Part shown: one piece after another, positions 11,407-21,001 of the stretch
Layout: each line of letters opens with the position of its first letter
Numbering within the stretch: position 1 is the first letter of the stretch
Assembly: GCF_000512585.2 (NCBI RefSeq)
Contig: NC_089248.1
Coordinates: 310,001-374,000, forward strand
Reading direction: 5' to 3'
From: Kwoniella bestiolae CBS 10118
Lineage: Eukaryota; Basidiomycota; Tremellomycetes; Tremellales; Cryptococcaceae
DNA: 64,000 nucleotides
The notes under the pieces: generated by a model
The model's database searches: none
What the model saw: the letters and a program-made list of their open reading frames with translations, nothing else
Told to the model about the DNA's origin: nothing
Position numbers and translations under genes: made by a program

Positions 11407-13776
11407 CTAGCCCTGCCATCCATACGCTTGGTTCTGCGTTGCAGCTTGGTTATTCATCATCTGAGCGTATTGAGCTGCAAATCGAGGATTGATAGCTGGT
11501 ACGCCCTGCATACCTGACGGAATGAATCGTTGTTGCTGGTGTTGAGGGTATCCTTGTTGATATTGAGGGTACGTAGGCATCCCAGTAGAAGGTTGATTAG
11601 GTTCATATGCGTCGTGATGCTGTGCTTGGGCTTGGGGGAATTGCATTTGTTGGTATGGTTGATAAGGCTGCTGTTGAGGGAATTGAGACTGAGGGAAATT
11701 CATGTTCTGCTGGTATGGATAATGCTGTTGATGCTGTTGGGGGTAATACTGTTGTTGTTGCTGGTGGTACTGCTGCTGAGCCATCATTGGATTCTGAGGT
11801 AGTTCGAATCCCTGTCGAGCATTATTACTCTGGTGAGAAGAATTGGCTTCTCTCCTTGCATTACCACGTCCACCTGCACCACCACCTCTTCCACGCCCTC
11901 TATCTCTCCCTTGACCTCTCCCTCTGCCTCTCTCTTGACCTCTCCCACCTCTTGTATTCCGATCACCCGAAGGGTGTACAGGCGAAGGTTCGTCGATGTC
12001 GTATGGCTCAGGTTCCTTCCTACTCCTCATACTGCCCATACTGAAATTACTCCCCGTCTCCCAATTTTCCTCCCCATCACCATCACCATGTAAACTACCC
12101 ACCTCAGAGGCATCATGATCATAATCAAAGTGTGGTCGAACAGGTAATCCGGCTATACCGTGTACTCCACCCCTCCCCCGATTATTGGAAGGGGCCTTAG
12201 ACCCTTTACGTTGTTTCCTCCGTCGTTTGGCTTGCGCTTCCATCTCGTCATCGGACCATTCCATCTCGTCTTCGGCTATCTCCTCGTCGTACAGGTTCGA
12301 GGCGTCTGATCCCTTGAATCGTGGATCTCGGATGGTGAGCATGTTGACGAATGATCGGTAGGATGGGTTGAGCGGGTAGAATAGTCGTGCACCTGGGATG
12401 AGCGATTCGGGGGAAGGGTAGGGGAAGGGTGGGGGTGGGAGACGGATGGTGTAGAATGGTGAGGTTAGGGGACCAAAGGTTTCGTGGACCTGAAGTAAGG
12501 GTATCAGTGTGTGTCCGTGGTGGGGATGCGAGAGGAAGGAAGAGAGGGGGCCATATATGAGAGACGAGGTAGTGAATGAGGAGTGTTTATAGACCACGCT
12601 CACAGTTCCCAAGACCCGTCCATCCTCCCAGCATAACACACTCCCCTCTTCCAACCATCCTTCATCCGCTGCGCCTGGTCGTGATTGCATAGCTCGTACT
12701 ACCACTGTACCTGATGAGGTGAATTTGGGTTCAGGTGCTTTGGGTTTTGCGGGTGACAGTACCGGTTTAGACTTTTCTTCTTCCACTGACTGCTCCGGGA
12801 CTGTTGATATAGTATTGGTAACGGTGGTCTCCTCGGCGACTTCACCTTCATGGTTTGATTCTCGTCCCACAGCTCCGGTATCCTCATCCAGCGATCCCAC
12901 TTTGACCTGTTCATTTACTTCCAACAGTGACCCTCCAGTCGCCATACTTTGTCCTTCCCCTTGAATCTGTTGTACCTGGTCCACCTTTCCGTCCTCCCTA
13001 CTCTGCTCCTCCTCCACTCTCCTCTTCTCCAACCACACCTCAACCTTCCTCTCCCTCATCCAACTGACCACCTCACCCGCCAGACTGACCCCCTCCCCCT
13101 CTGGCAACTTGACCAAGGGAGGTTGAGCGACAGCAGGCAATGGAGCCTCATGTATCGAGGTGATTGGTCCAGCGGTCGGCCCATCATCCTCTGAATCTTC
13201 CATGAATTCGAATCCCATGGTGTGGAGATTTCCATATGACTCATCCCCTTCATCGTCATCATCTTCACTATCTGAATCTACTTCCACTTCGTTCGCTGTC
13301 CCTGTCCCGATGGATGAATTGACAAATTCGTCTAATTGTTCTTTCAGCTCTTTGTGCTGGTCTTCATTCATCGGTACATGATTCTTCTTCTCTTCATGGT
13401 CAGACTCGTCCTCTGAGGAAGTAACAAATTCACTTGAAGAGTCCGAATCCGAGTCCTCCTCTTCCTCTACCTCCTGAAGCACCTCCTTCTCTTTCCCCTT
13501 CCCCTTCCCTTTCATACTATCTTCTACCAACTTCCTCTTCTCAGCAGCAGACATAGATACAGAGGGTAATGATCCGACAACTTCATTCCTCGAAACCATC
13601 TCCATGATCAACGATAGATCCTGCGGTATAGAGGGGTTGGGTGGGGGTTTGAAAGATGATGGACCGGGTATTGGATCGAGGTCTGGTTCGACTTGGATGG
13701 CAGCTTCCAGCTCTGCATCGCTGTCGCTGTTATTGGAGGGGTCTTCCATCTTGATTTCTGGTGGCATATGTGACAT
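11407..13776 (-). CDS. NAF1: H/ACA snoRNP assembly factor Naf1
   Basis: Naf1 is the nuclear factor that occupies the Gar1 position on immature H/ACA snoRNPs until Gar1 replaces it. The N-terminal half is acidic and Ser-rich, with DSDSDSSSEF-like stretches. The Gar1/Naf1 beta-barrel follows (SGTVVVRAMQSRPG, EEGSVLCWEDGRVLGTV, then VHETFGPLTSPFYTIRLP), then FYPLNPSYRSFVN and DPRFKGSDASNLYDEE. The C-terminus is an RGG/RG tract and a long Gln/Tyr/Pro-rich tail. The frame is open from ATG to stop (789 codons). However, the core domain is split by a 114-nt insert (12490-12603) with donor GTGAGC and acceptor TTCAG, in phase 0. Splicing it out restores the family sequence GTVHETFGPL and gives 751 aa. 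The gene is tail-to-tail with the paladin-like gene, 202 bases apart. Confidence 0.93.
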   Translation of the reverse strand: MSHMPPEIKMEDPSNNSDSDAELEAAIQVEPDLDPIPGPSSFKPPPNPSIPQDLSLIMEMVSRNEVVGSLPSVSMSAAEKRKLVEDSMKGKGKGKEKEVLQEVEEEEDSDSDSSSEFVTSSEDESDHEEKKNHVPMNEDQHKELKEQLDEFVNSSIGTGTANEVEVDSDSEDDDDEGDESYGNLHTMGFEFMEDSEDDGPTAGPITSIHEAPLPAVAQPPLVKLPEGEGVSLAGEVVSWMRERKVEVWLEKRRVEEEQSREDGKVDQVQQIQGEGQSMATGGSLLEVNEQVKVGSLDEDTGAVGRESNHEGEVAEETTVTNTISTVPEQSVEEEKSKPVLSPAKPKAPEPKFTSSGTVVVRAMQSRPGAADEGWLEEGSVLCWEDGRVLGTVSVVYKHSSFTTSSLIYGPLSSFLSHPHHGHTLIPLLQVHETFGPLTSPFYTIRLPPPPFPYPSPESLIPGARLFYPLNPSYRSFVNMLTIRDPRFKGSDASNLYDEEIAEDEMEWSDDEMEAQAKRRRKQRKGSKAPSNNRGRGGVHGIAGLPVRPHFDYDHDASEVGSLHGDGDGEENWETGSNFSMGSMRSRKEPEPYDIDEPSPVHPSGDRNTRGGRGQERGRGRGQGRDRGRGRGGGAGGRGNARREANSSHQSNNARQGFELPQNPMMAQQQYHQQQQQYYPQQHQQHYPYQQNMNFPQSQFPQQQPYQPYQQMQFPQAQAQHHDAYEPNQPSTGMPTYPQYQQGYPQHQQQRFIPSGMQGVPAINPRFAAQYAQMMNNQAATQNQAYGWQG

Positions 13777-14390
13777 GTTGGATTGTAATTATGATTATGG
13801 ATTCGTATCTCAAGTATATATAGGAGACTTATTTTGGTTTGTATGGTCGTTAAATATTCAAAATTGTTGGGAGGACTGGGGTAGATCTGCTTGCGGTGAT
13901 GACCGATCACGTGATATCGACTTTACTTCCCAGTGGCAATTCCAGGTGTTTGTTTATTCGATAATTCCTAGCTATATCAAGCTTTGGATGGATTGCTCTG
14001 TGACTACGATGAAACTACTTCAAGGCAACAGGTTTCAGGTGGTAAACCTTAAACTCTTGACATCTTTCAAGACGGGTGCTGAGATTGCTACATTCTTACC
14101 GTAGCTGACAGCTAAAGGAAACGCTGACGAGAGATCTCGACAATTTAAATTGTTTCAATGAAGTATGAAATGGGATGTAAGAAGTGGATTGGAAAGGAAG
14201 CTAGGAAGCTAGTCCTATGGTGAGGTGTGATTGATCGATATGGGCAACCTCATTTGTGGATGCTCGAATACAAGTGCGTGTTTTAGGGTATCCGAGGTTG
14301 AGCAGAGGTCAGTTCAATGATGATCGATCTTCGGAGATGACCCCACCTTTTCACTTGAGATGAAACACTACTAGTAAGTCAATCAAAGGA
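13777..14390. other. Upstream region of NAF1 and the proline-rich gene
   Basis: Shared upstream region between NAF1 (-) and the hypothetical gene (+). It contains the TCACGTGA octamer listed separately. The first exon of the proline-rich gene may lie here. One candidate is ATG at 14217-14219 followed at once by GTGAGG, but I cannot prove it. Confidence 0.4.
13917..13924. promoter_or_regulatory. TCACGTGA octamer upstream of NAF1
   Basis: A perfect eight-base palindrome 141 bases upstream of the NAF1 ATG. This is the extended Cbf1-type bHLH site. The same octamer recurs at 27282-27289. Confidence 0.4.
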
Positions 14391-15033
14391 GTGGAGAATA
14401 TTCATCAACATTCTCAAAATCAACAACCTCCATATCAACAAGGGAACCTAGATTCACACCAGGCGTTACCTACTTCGTCAACTACACAGGCAGCACCCGC
14501 TGTTGTTCAGCCAGCTGCTCCTGAGGAAACATCTCCCCCCAATTCGCCTGCGATTAGTCCTCGAGAAACCACTCAAATTCCTGAGGCAAGCCCACCAACA
14601 CCTTCACCCCCCGAACCATCAATGCACCCATCCACATCCGCCCGCGCTCCGGTAAATGAACCTTCGACATCTCAGCCTACCCCTCGAGTTTTGATTCCCG
14701 CTTTTCCCTTCTGCAAAGAACGATGGGGCTTCTCTCGAAAGATAACCACTACTAAAGCATACCCCCCCTTCAAGACTAATGAACCGTTCGCTTTCCTCCG
14801 AAAACGACCAGTCACCCCCGAAGGAGGACGGTCTGCAGATGGAACCTTACTTCCACTTGCGCCATTCAATCTGGATTTCGAAGGTTACACGGACGTCGCG
14901 GAGGAAGATCGTTGTGAGTGTAGCGGAAAAGGGAAGAGATATAGTAGCTGATAAGTCTATGATCAGTCCACAATCAGTCATGATCGAGGGTGTCCCGACC
15001 GTAAGCGAACCTCGATATCGTACAACCAAGTGA
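14391..15033 (+). CDS. Hypothetical proline-rich protein, start unresolved
   Basis: Not recognised. The frame runs from at least 14391 (a GTG, not a credible start) and encodes a Gln/Ser/Pro-rich low-complexity N-terminal half. A more ordered half follows, with IPAFPFCKERWGFSRK, FLRKRPVTPEGG and LLPLAPFNLDFEGY. The best splice model ends exon 1 at 14913 before GTGAGT, with the branch-like AGCTGAT inside the intron. It resumes at 14978 and ends EPRYRTTK at 15033, and this keeps frame. The first in-frame ATG is at 14622. An in-frame stop at 14361-14363 bars a longer unspliced start, so there is either an upstream exon or a shorter protein of about 115 aa. No homologous domain recognised. Confidence 0.5.
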
Positions 15034-15583
15034 GACAGAAAAAGAAACATCATTCGAGCCGACGAGGCGAGGTAATATTCAGTAAACCATAACAGCAGAA
15101 GCAAAGGTGATTGGGTTGGAAGATTATTTTGTATGAGGGCGTAGAGCTTGGCTTGAGACAGACGATTGTGTATAGTTTCCTGGTCAATCAAAGTTTAGTC
15201 CATTATTCCTAGTACCGTAGATACCACCGAGTTATCTGGCTTATGCCACTCATGTTCTATGAACCATTATGTGTATATTAGGCTGATTTGTGTCAGCTAA
15301 GTAATGACGAAGAGGCATCGTCTGATGTAGACTCAAGGGACGATCGGAACCATATCAAAATTATAAAGCAGAATGGCAAATTGTATAAGATATCCCGTGT
15401 TCCGCTTGTGCACTGACCTCTTCTTTTAACACACGGTTAATAACTCGAGGAAAGAATTGGGGTTTTTTCTTTCTCTTTTGTTTTTCCATATTATACTATC
15501 CTCATTCTCTTCCGATACCAAGTGATATGTTTGACCAGAAAAACCACCGTCCTCTGTGATACCCTTGCGTTCATCAAATTACC
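15034..15583. other. Intergenic, probable promoter of the BTB-like gene
   Basis: No coding exon supported. T-rich and C/T-rich tracts around 15420-15500 precede the next ATG at 15584, consistent with a fungal promoter or 5' UTR. Confidence 0.4.
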
Positions 15584-16516
15584 ATGACTACGCAAGAAGA
15601 ACGAAGGATCGAAAGGAAGGCAGGTGGCGGTACGACCCATCCCTTCTTCCCGCCTTTGAATGACAAACATACATCCGCATGTATACTCTCATCGTCCGAT
15701 CATGTATTCTACCACATCCCCATATCCCAGGCGAAAGATCTTTCACCTACCATTCATAACCTAATCACCAAAACACCCATCCGGGGTGATACTGGAAATT
15801 GGACATCCCTCGAGGCAAGCTCGGATACAATCACATTAGTACTAACGGTCCTCCTCAGGCCTCATCTACTCACAAATCCCAAAAGCCCCACCAACCCACA
15901 GTCCCTACTGAAGCTCCTCCCCGATGCATTGATCTTCACTAGACAATATGGTATAACCCACTTCCACTCGAGATGCACCAAACTCCTCATCTCACTTAAC
16001 TCATCCCCCTTAATCCTCTACACAGCTTTTGCCCTGGTAGATGACCATCCCTCTTGTCAACGATACTCCAATCTATTCATTCGATCTCAATATCTCGACT
16101 ACCTTCCTCCAATTGTCACCCGCATCCTCTCAACCCACTCACCAAAATACCTTAACGCCCTTCTTGCCCTGCACGCTACATGGTCGAAAGCCTACGACGA
16201 GCTATATCAAGCATTGGTATCAGATCTCGCAGGGGTGAATATCCAATTATCAGGATTCGGCTCAACATGCAAAAAACGTTTTGGTCGAGGATGTCCAGGG
16301 TATATCTCCTCGAAAGGACAGTTCAAAGATCTCAGAGTAAGAGCAGCGGATGCGACGGCAGCTACTGCTAGAGATCATGGATATAGGTGTATGAATGCGA
16401 GAATCGAGGCGAGTATTCATGACGAGGTGGGGTGCGAGACATGCAGTCATAGGTTCGTTAATGCTTTTGGGGCTGTGATGAGTAGGGTATTTGAGGGGAT
16501 CAGGGAGGGGATTTGA
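15584..16516 (+). CDS. BTB/POZ-like domain protein, intronless
   Basis: A single-exon gene of 310 aa, unusual beside intron-rich neighbours. The N-terminal half resembles fungal BTB/POZ proteins. It has a strand reading ILSSSDHVFYHIPISQAK (the usual 'functional expression in the BTB fold' position), then TLVLTVLLRPHLL, a spacer, LLKLLPDALIFTRQYG, and ITHFHSRCTKLLIS, the helix pair that closes a BTB fold. The C-terminal half carries several Cys residues (STCKKRFGRGCPG, GCETCSHRF) that could bind a metal, although no standard zinc-finger spacing is obvious. BTB proteins often act as dimerising adaptors for Cul3 ligases or transcription. The function here is unknown and the BTB call rests on pattern, not on a search. 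Confidence 0.65.
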   Translation: MTTQEERRIERKAGGGTTHPFFPPLNDKHTSACILSSSDHVFYHIPISQAKDLSPTIHNLITKTPIRGDTGNWTSLEASSDTITLVLTVLLRPHLLTNPKSPTNPQSLLKLLPDALIFTRQYGITHFHSRCTKLLISLNSSPLILYTAFALVDDHPSCQRYSNLFIRSQYLDYLPPIVTRILSTHSPKYLNALLALHATWSKAYDELYQALVSDLAGVNIQLSGFGSTCKKRFGRGCPGYISSKGQFKDLRVRAADATAATARDHGYRCMNARIEASIHDEVGCETCSHRFVNAFGAVMSRVFEGIREGI

Positions 16517-17417
16517 GTGGGAGGGGTATGAGGAGAACAAAAGATGTTAGACTGAGGGAGGTCTCATGTTACAGTGGTAGATTACTTGTATCAAGAAGGG
16601 AATTTTCATTTTTACTTTACTTTAGTCTACACCTTTTGTGGTCGGTGCGAGTTACATCATCTTCCTTCCGCTCGTCTCGTCTGTTCACAGGTCGATTTAC
16701 CTTCATTCGAGTCGCTACACTCTCACTCTTGTACTTGTGAGAACTAAATTTTGGGTATGACTCATCAGTCAACTGATTGAGTACAATTATGTTTGTGTTA
16801 TACTTGTGCGAAGTGATCCGTCTTATGATTCGACCTTTCTTCGCAGTCATTTCACATTGTAGTTTCCTATTCGAGAGAAATGCATATCCAGGGCTATGTA
16901 TGAGCGTGGAGTGTATTCGATTAAGTGTACAAGGGCCATATCACCATTGACACCATCACTGTCTTATTGTCCGCTATCAGATTGTTCACATGGTGCCAAG
17001 TCGCATCGTAACTTCCTTTTGATATCATTTTAATCGGATCGATGCATTTTATCGATATGTATATACAACTGGACGAAAATCATCAAGGGATAACAAGTGG
17101 GTGATGGTGGGGGACATCCCAATGACAAGGGGGAAGATGTGCGAATGACAAGTAGACAGGATGAGTGGCACAAGACCGTAACATGTGTTGAGTTACAAGA
17201 TCTTCACCTTGAACGGATATGTCTAATCGACATTGGCAGAGACGAACCTATCACCATGATATCAGCGTACAGCCCTGTCACTCCTTCGTCGAAGCCCCAT
17301 CTCCCATCTCCCATCGCCCATCTCCCAAACGACAGACACAGCGTACGTCCCCACAACATGGATCATACCACTATACCATGCCAATCATCCATACAAAGAA
17401 GTCATAGTGGAAACCAC
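16517..17417. other. Convergent intergenic region, no gene supported
   Basis: Lies between the 3' ends of the BTB-like gene (+) and PPN1 (-). An open frame starting near 17097 runs into the antisense of PPN1 and has no family resemblance. Likely two 3' UTRs. Confidence 0.45.
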
Positions 17418-20162
17418 TCACATCAACTCCTGGAACTTATCCCACATATCCTTATCCCCCACCAGTTTCCTACTCAACCTAACATAGTTGGGTATGGTCA
17501 AATCGGCCATTCTCCAAGGTGTGATCTTCTTCAAAGCTTTTTCGAATTTACTCTTCTTCTCAATCTCCACTTCCCCACCTCCACCCTCTCCCTCGTGGGC
17601 AGTAAGAAAAGCATCATCCCACTCCGGAAGTAATCTAAAAGGTATAGGCGGATCTTGACCCCACCCTCCTCCTGTCACATTCGGAGCTAACACCTCTTTT
17701 ATATACGTGGTATATTCAATCTCCCATTCTGGCCTTTCCTTCTGCTTATTCACTTTAGGCAAGTAAAACTGGGTATATCCCAAGGGAGATAACGCCCTAT
17801 TTGTTCTTGAAGGAGAATCCTTTGAATAGTATCGAGGTAATCTCCTAAATACACAATGTGGTTTATCTTCATTTTCCTTCTTCTTGCAATCACCTTTGGG
17901 CTGTTTACCATGTCGATGGCCTGGTCGACGGCCTTTCTTCTTCGTGATGTCTACGTCGTCGTCCATGTCTAGGTCTTCCTCTTCCTCCTCCTCTTCATCC
18001 TCATCCTCCTGAGAGGAAACTTGGTATGGTTTATAGATTGCCTCTTCGTTCTTCTCATCTCCGAGTCCAGAGACGTTATACCTATAATCATTCTCAGACA
18101 TCAGCTCAACACACATAAGCAACGGACTAAAGATGTGACCAATAACCCACGTGAATATCCTCAATCCAGGCAAATAAGTAGGAATAACACTAGCAGCTAC
18201 GTTAATCGCAACGTAATCCTTCAACTTCAGATCCTTTGCCCCCGGCATATCCTGGAAATCCTTCTTCAGTTCCTCTTTCAGCGTATCTCCCGCTCCGAAT
18301 ATCCCTAATGGTCCGTTAGAGTCGAAGGAAGGTAAGGAAGATAGATTCGCTGTGAGAGGGGAAAAGTTCTTCTTCGATTTAGCTTTGGATTTGGAGCGTG
18401 AAACGGGAGTAGCTTCGAGTTCGTCCACGTCGATGAAGAAGAAGTGGTCGATGTTCCTATAGGCGAGATGTATTAGCAGAAACCCATCTATTAATGACGA
18501 TATCCCCGAGTCAAGCGTAACATGGTTCTGCCGCCGACCAAGAGGCTTTACTGTATCTATGAAAGATCACTCACATATGCCCAAACAAATGCCCAACGAT
18601 GGTATCCTGATACCTCAACGCCAAATCACCGTATCTGAGATCTATCCTCGATTATCACGTATTAGCCACCTATCGCTCTTCCTCTAGATTTCTGGGCAAT
18701 GTGGAGAACATCGCTCACAGCAATTATCATAATAATATCCCATATGAGGCGGTACATGCCCCGTCAACCAAACCTGCATCCCCCTATCTCTAAAAGCGGA
18801 TAATTGAACATCCAACCAATCCATCTCCAAAGCACCAGGGTCGCTTGAGTGATCGCCGCATCCATCGACCACTACACATACACTATTAGCTGGACCCTTC
18901 TCGGACGAGAAGAGGGAGAGAGAAGCTCACGAGTATTCGAATCGTACCAGAACAACGTATTAAGCGATATCACAGCCAACCTATCCGGGATAACTTCTAC
19001 GGAATAATACGCTCCTCGCTCGAATACGTGGGAGTAATCTGGGGGGATAAATTTGTCCCATATCCTATGAGGGTCCATCAGCTCGACCGTCACTAAATGA
19101 AAAATGACGAAGGAGACTGCCTTGTTGACTTACCGCAAAAACTCTTCTGTCAATTTACTAGGCCCCGCAGCCATGACGTTGTGAGGCCAGATATCGTTGT
19201 TACCTATACTGGGGACTATGGGTATATCCGTACCGAACGTATCTAGCATCTTGGAGACGACCATTCGATTCAGGTCGAAGATCTCATTGGTCGTACGTGG
19301 GAGGGAACGGTCGATGTCGTGTCTGGTGGACGAGTGAGTCAGTATGAATAGGGGCGTGGCATTGCGAAGGTAGGTGCGAAGAAGACAGAAGAGCGAGGGG
19401 GCAATCGACATTAAGAGTCGGAAGAGCAACGGGAAGCTAACTGTCCCGTTAGAGTTCAGACAGATATGGATGCAACTAACCTCGCATTGTCCCCTGTCCA
19501 AACTATAAAATCAATCTCATCCCTCCATTCCTCCTTCAACCAGTCGAACGTGATATTCACCAACGACAAGGGTGTATCGCATTTCCTATGTACGACTCAA
19601 GGTATGAGTAGCTAGCTCCAAATCTCTGGTACAAAGCGTCGGAATCAGCTACTTACGATACAGCTGTACCCCATTTCCCAGCTAAATCCAAATCCTTCTT
19701 ATCCTTGAGCATCTCCATATCCGACTCTTCATCGTCTTCATCTTCTCCTTCTTGCTCTGTGTCCAAAGCCAAGTCCACCTCCACAATTTTCCCCTTCCCC
19801 TTCTTCTTCTTGCCCTTATCTTTCGACCTCCGATGGCATCCCGAATCAAAGGTTGCTCCAGCCTTGTAATGCGGGTCGGGGTGGATATCTGTGATGTGCA
19901 GAAACCGTCCCTTGAGGGCTATATCGGGGCATAGCAAATCAGTCAGCTGATGAAGTCAAGAAAGGTGTTCATGCAGGTTCCACTGTCTGAATGAGCTGGA
20001 CTCACGTCGTCTTTTCGGCTTCACCAATTGCTTAACATCCCCTTCTGGGCTATGAGGTGATGGTCCAAAAACAACCTGCTCAGAGTTGGACGTAGACGTA
20101 GAAGCAGAGGACGAAGCTGCTATAGCCAGTCCGGCCAGACCCGCTAGTATAGTAGATCGCAT
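17418..20162 (-). CDS. PPN1: Vacuolar endopolyphosphatase
   Basis: Ppn1 cleaves long polyphosphate chains internally in the vacuole. The N-terminus (LAGLAGLAIAASSS) is a short hydrophobic segment that could be a membrane anchor or signal. The calcineurin-type metallophosphoesterase core is complete: GRFLHITDIHPDPHYK, then KCDTPL, IDFIVWTGDNARHDIDR, PSIGNNDIWPHN, VWLTGHVPPHMG and GHLFGHMNIDHFFF. These supply the expected Asp, His and Asn metal ligands. Two charged inserts are present. One lies between DPHYK and KCDTPL (Lys-rich then acidic). The other is in the C-terminal part (acidic run, then KKKGRRPGHRHGK). The C-terminal region keeps the family's Cys pair around KGDCKKKENEDKPHC. At least seven short introns. 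The stop follows FQELM; ATGTGAGT there could alternatively be a donor, but I see no further exon. Confidence 0.93.
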
Positions 20163-21001
20163 TATATTCTTGTATGGATTGATGTGACCATTCAGTCAAC
20201 ACAAGTTGGATATATCTCGGTAACGAGTACCCTTGCGATAGTTTTGGTTCTTTGTTCTTTGTTGGAGTGAATCTGAGTTGCTATGCTGTACTGAGGTTTT
20301 GCAAGGTTGTCGGTTGGATGGTCGTACGACCTACCAGAGTATCGTCCAGGAGTGATCGAGCAGTGAAAGAGTGGGACTGTATCAGTCGATGTATCTGAAT
20401 TGAATGTGGTTTGGTTGTAGTTCACGAACGTGTAAAAAGTAAACTCTTTCTTCGAGAGTGAGGGCATTTTCATTCTCATTTTCAGTGCTAGTGCGTCATT
20501 CAATCACTTGATGTGCGGATCTTCTTGGCTGTTGTTAGGCACATCACACAGGTTGCAGCGATTGGACGTATGCCTATCTTTGGCTTTGATTTGATTCCGA
20601 ACATTAGACTTGTTTTTTACCATGTCCGGTAAATCGTTTAAATTACAAAAATTTCAAGTCCACTACGAGCGCACTCTCGGTTTTTGCGGTTATCGCTATC
20701 TACCTCCCTTGCCAGATCTACCACGAACAGTAAGAAAGAGTGCTACTACTGCGTATACGTCAACCTCTATACGGTCGACCACCTTCCCGAACTTGGCATA
20801 GGCATAGTCAAGACAACTTTTGAAGTTCCTCTGCTTCATCTTGTAAGTCACTCACCATCAAATATCCAAAGCGACCATAATTCCATTATCACTCACAAAG
20901 ACACATCCCGGCTAACGGCCACACCACTTTGCCCACCATTTCAGAAGCTTCCCCCTTTTCGTTAATCTCAGTCCTTATTGGGCTGTTCAACAAGACACAG
21001 G
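20163..21001. other. Divergent promoter region PPN1 / IMP4
   Basis: About 840 bases between two divergently transcribed genes. A short open frame from about 20629 (MSGKSFKLQKF) has no recognisable homology, and I do not call it a gene. Nothing else is supported. Confidence 0.4.

Noticed and set aside
11800..11825. String ggtagttcgaatccctg resembling a tRNA T-arm
   Set aside because: Lies within NAF1 coding sequence and lacks acceptor, D- and anticodon arms.
20610..20965. Short + strand frames in the PPN1/IMP4 promoter (MSGKSFKLQKF...)
   Set aside because: No homology, no splice link to IMP4, whose start is fixed by the M-LRRQ reading.
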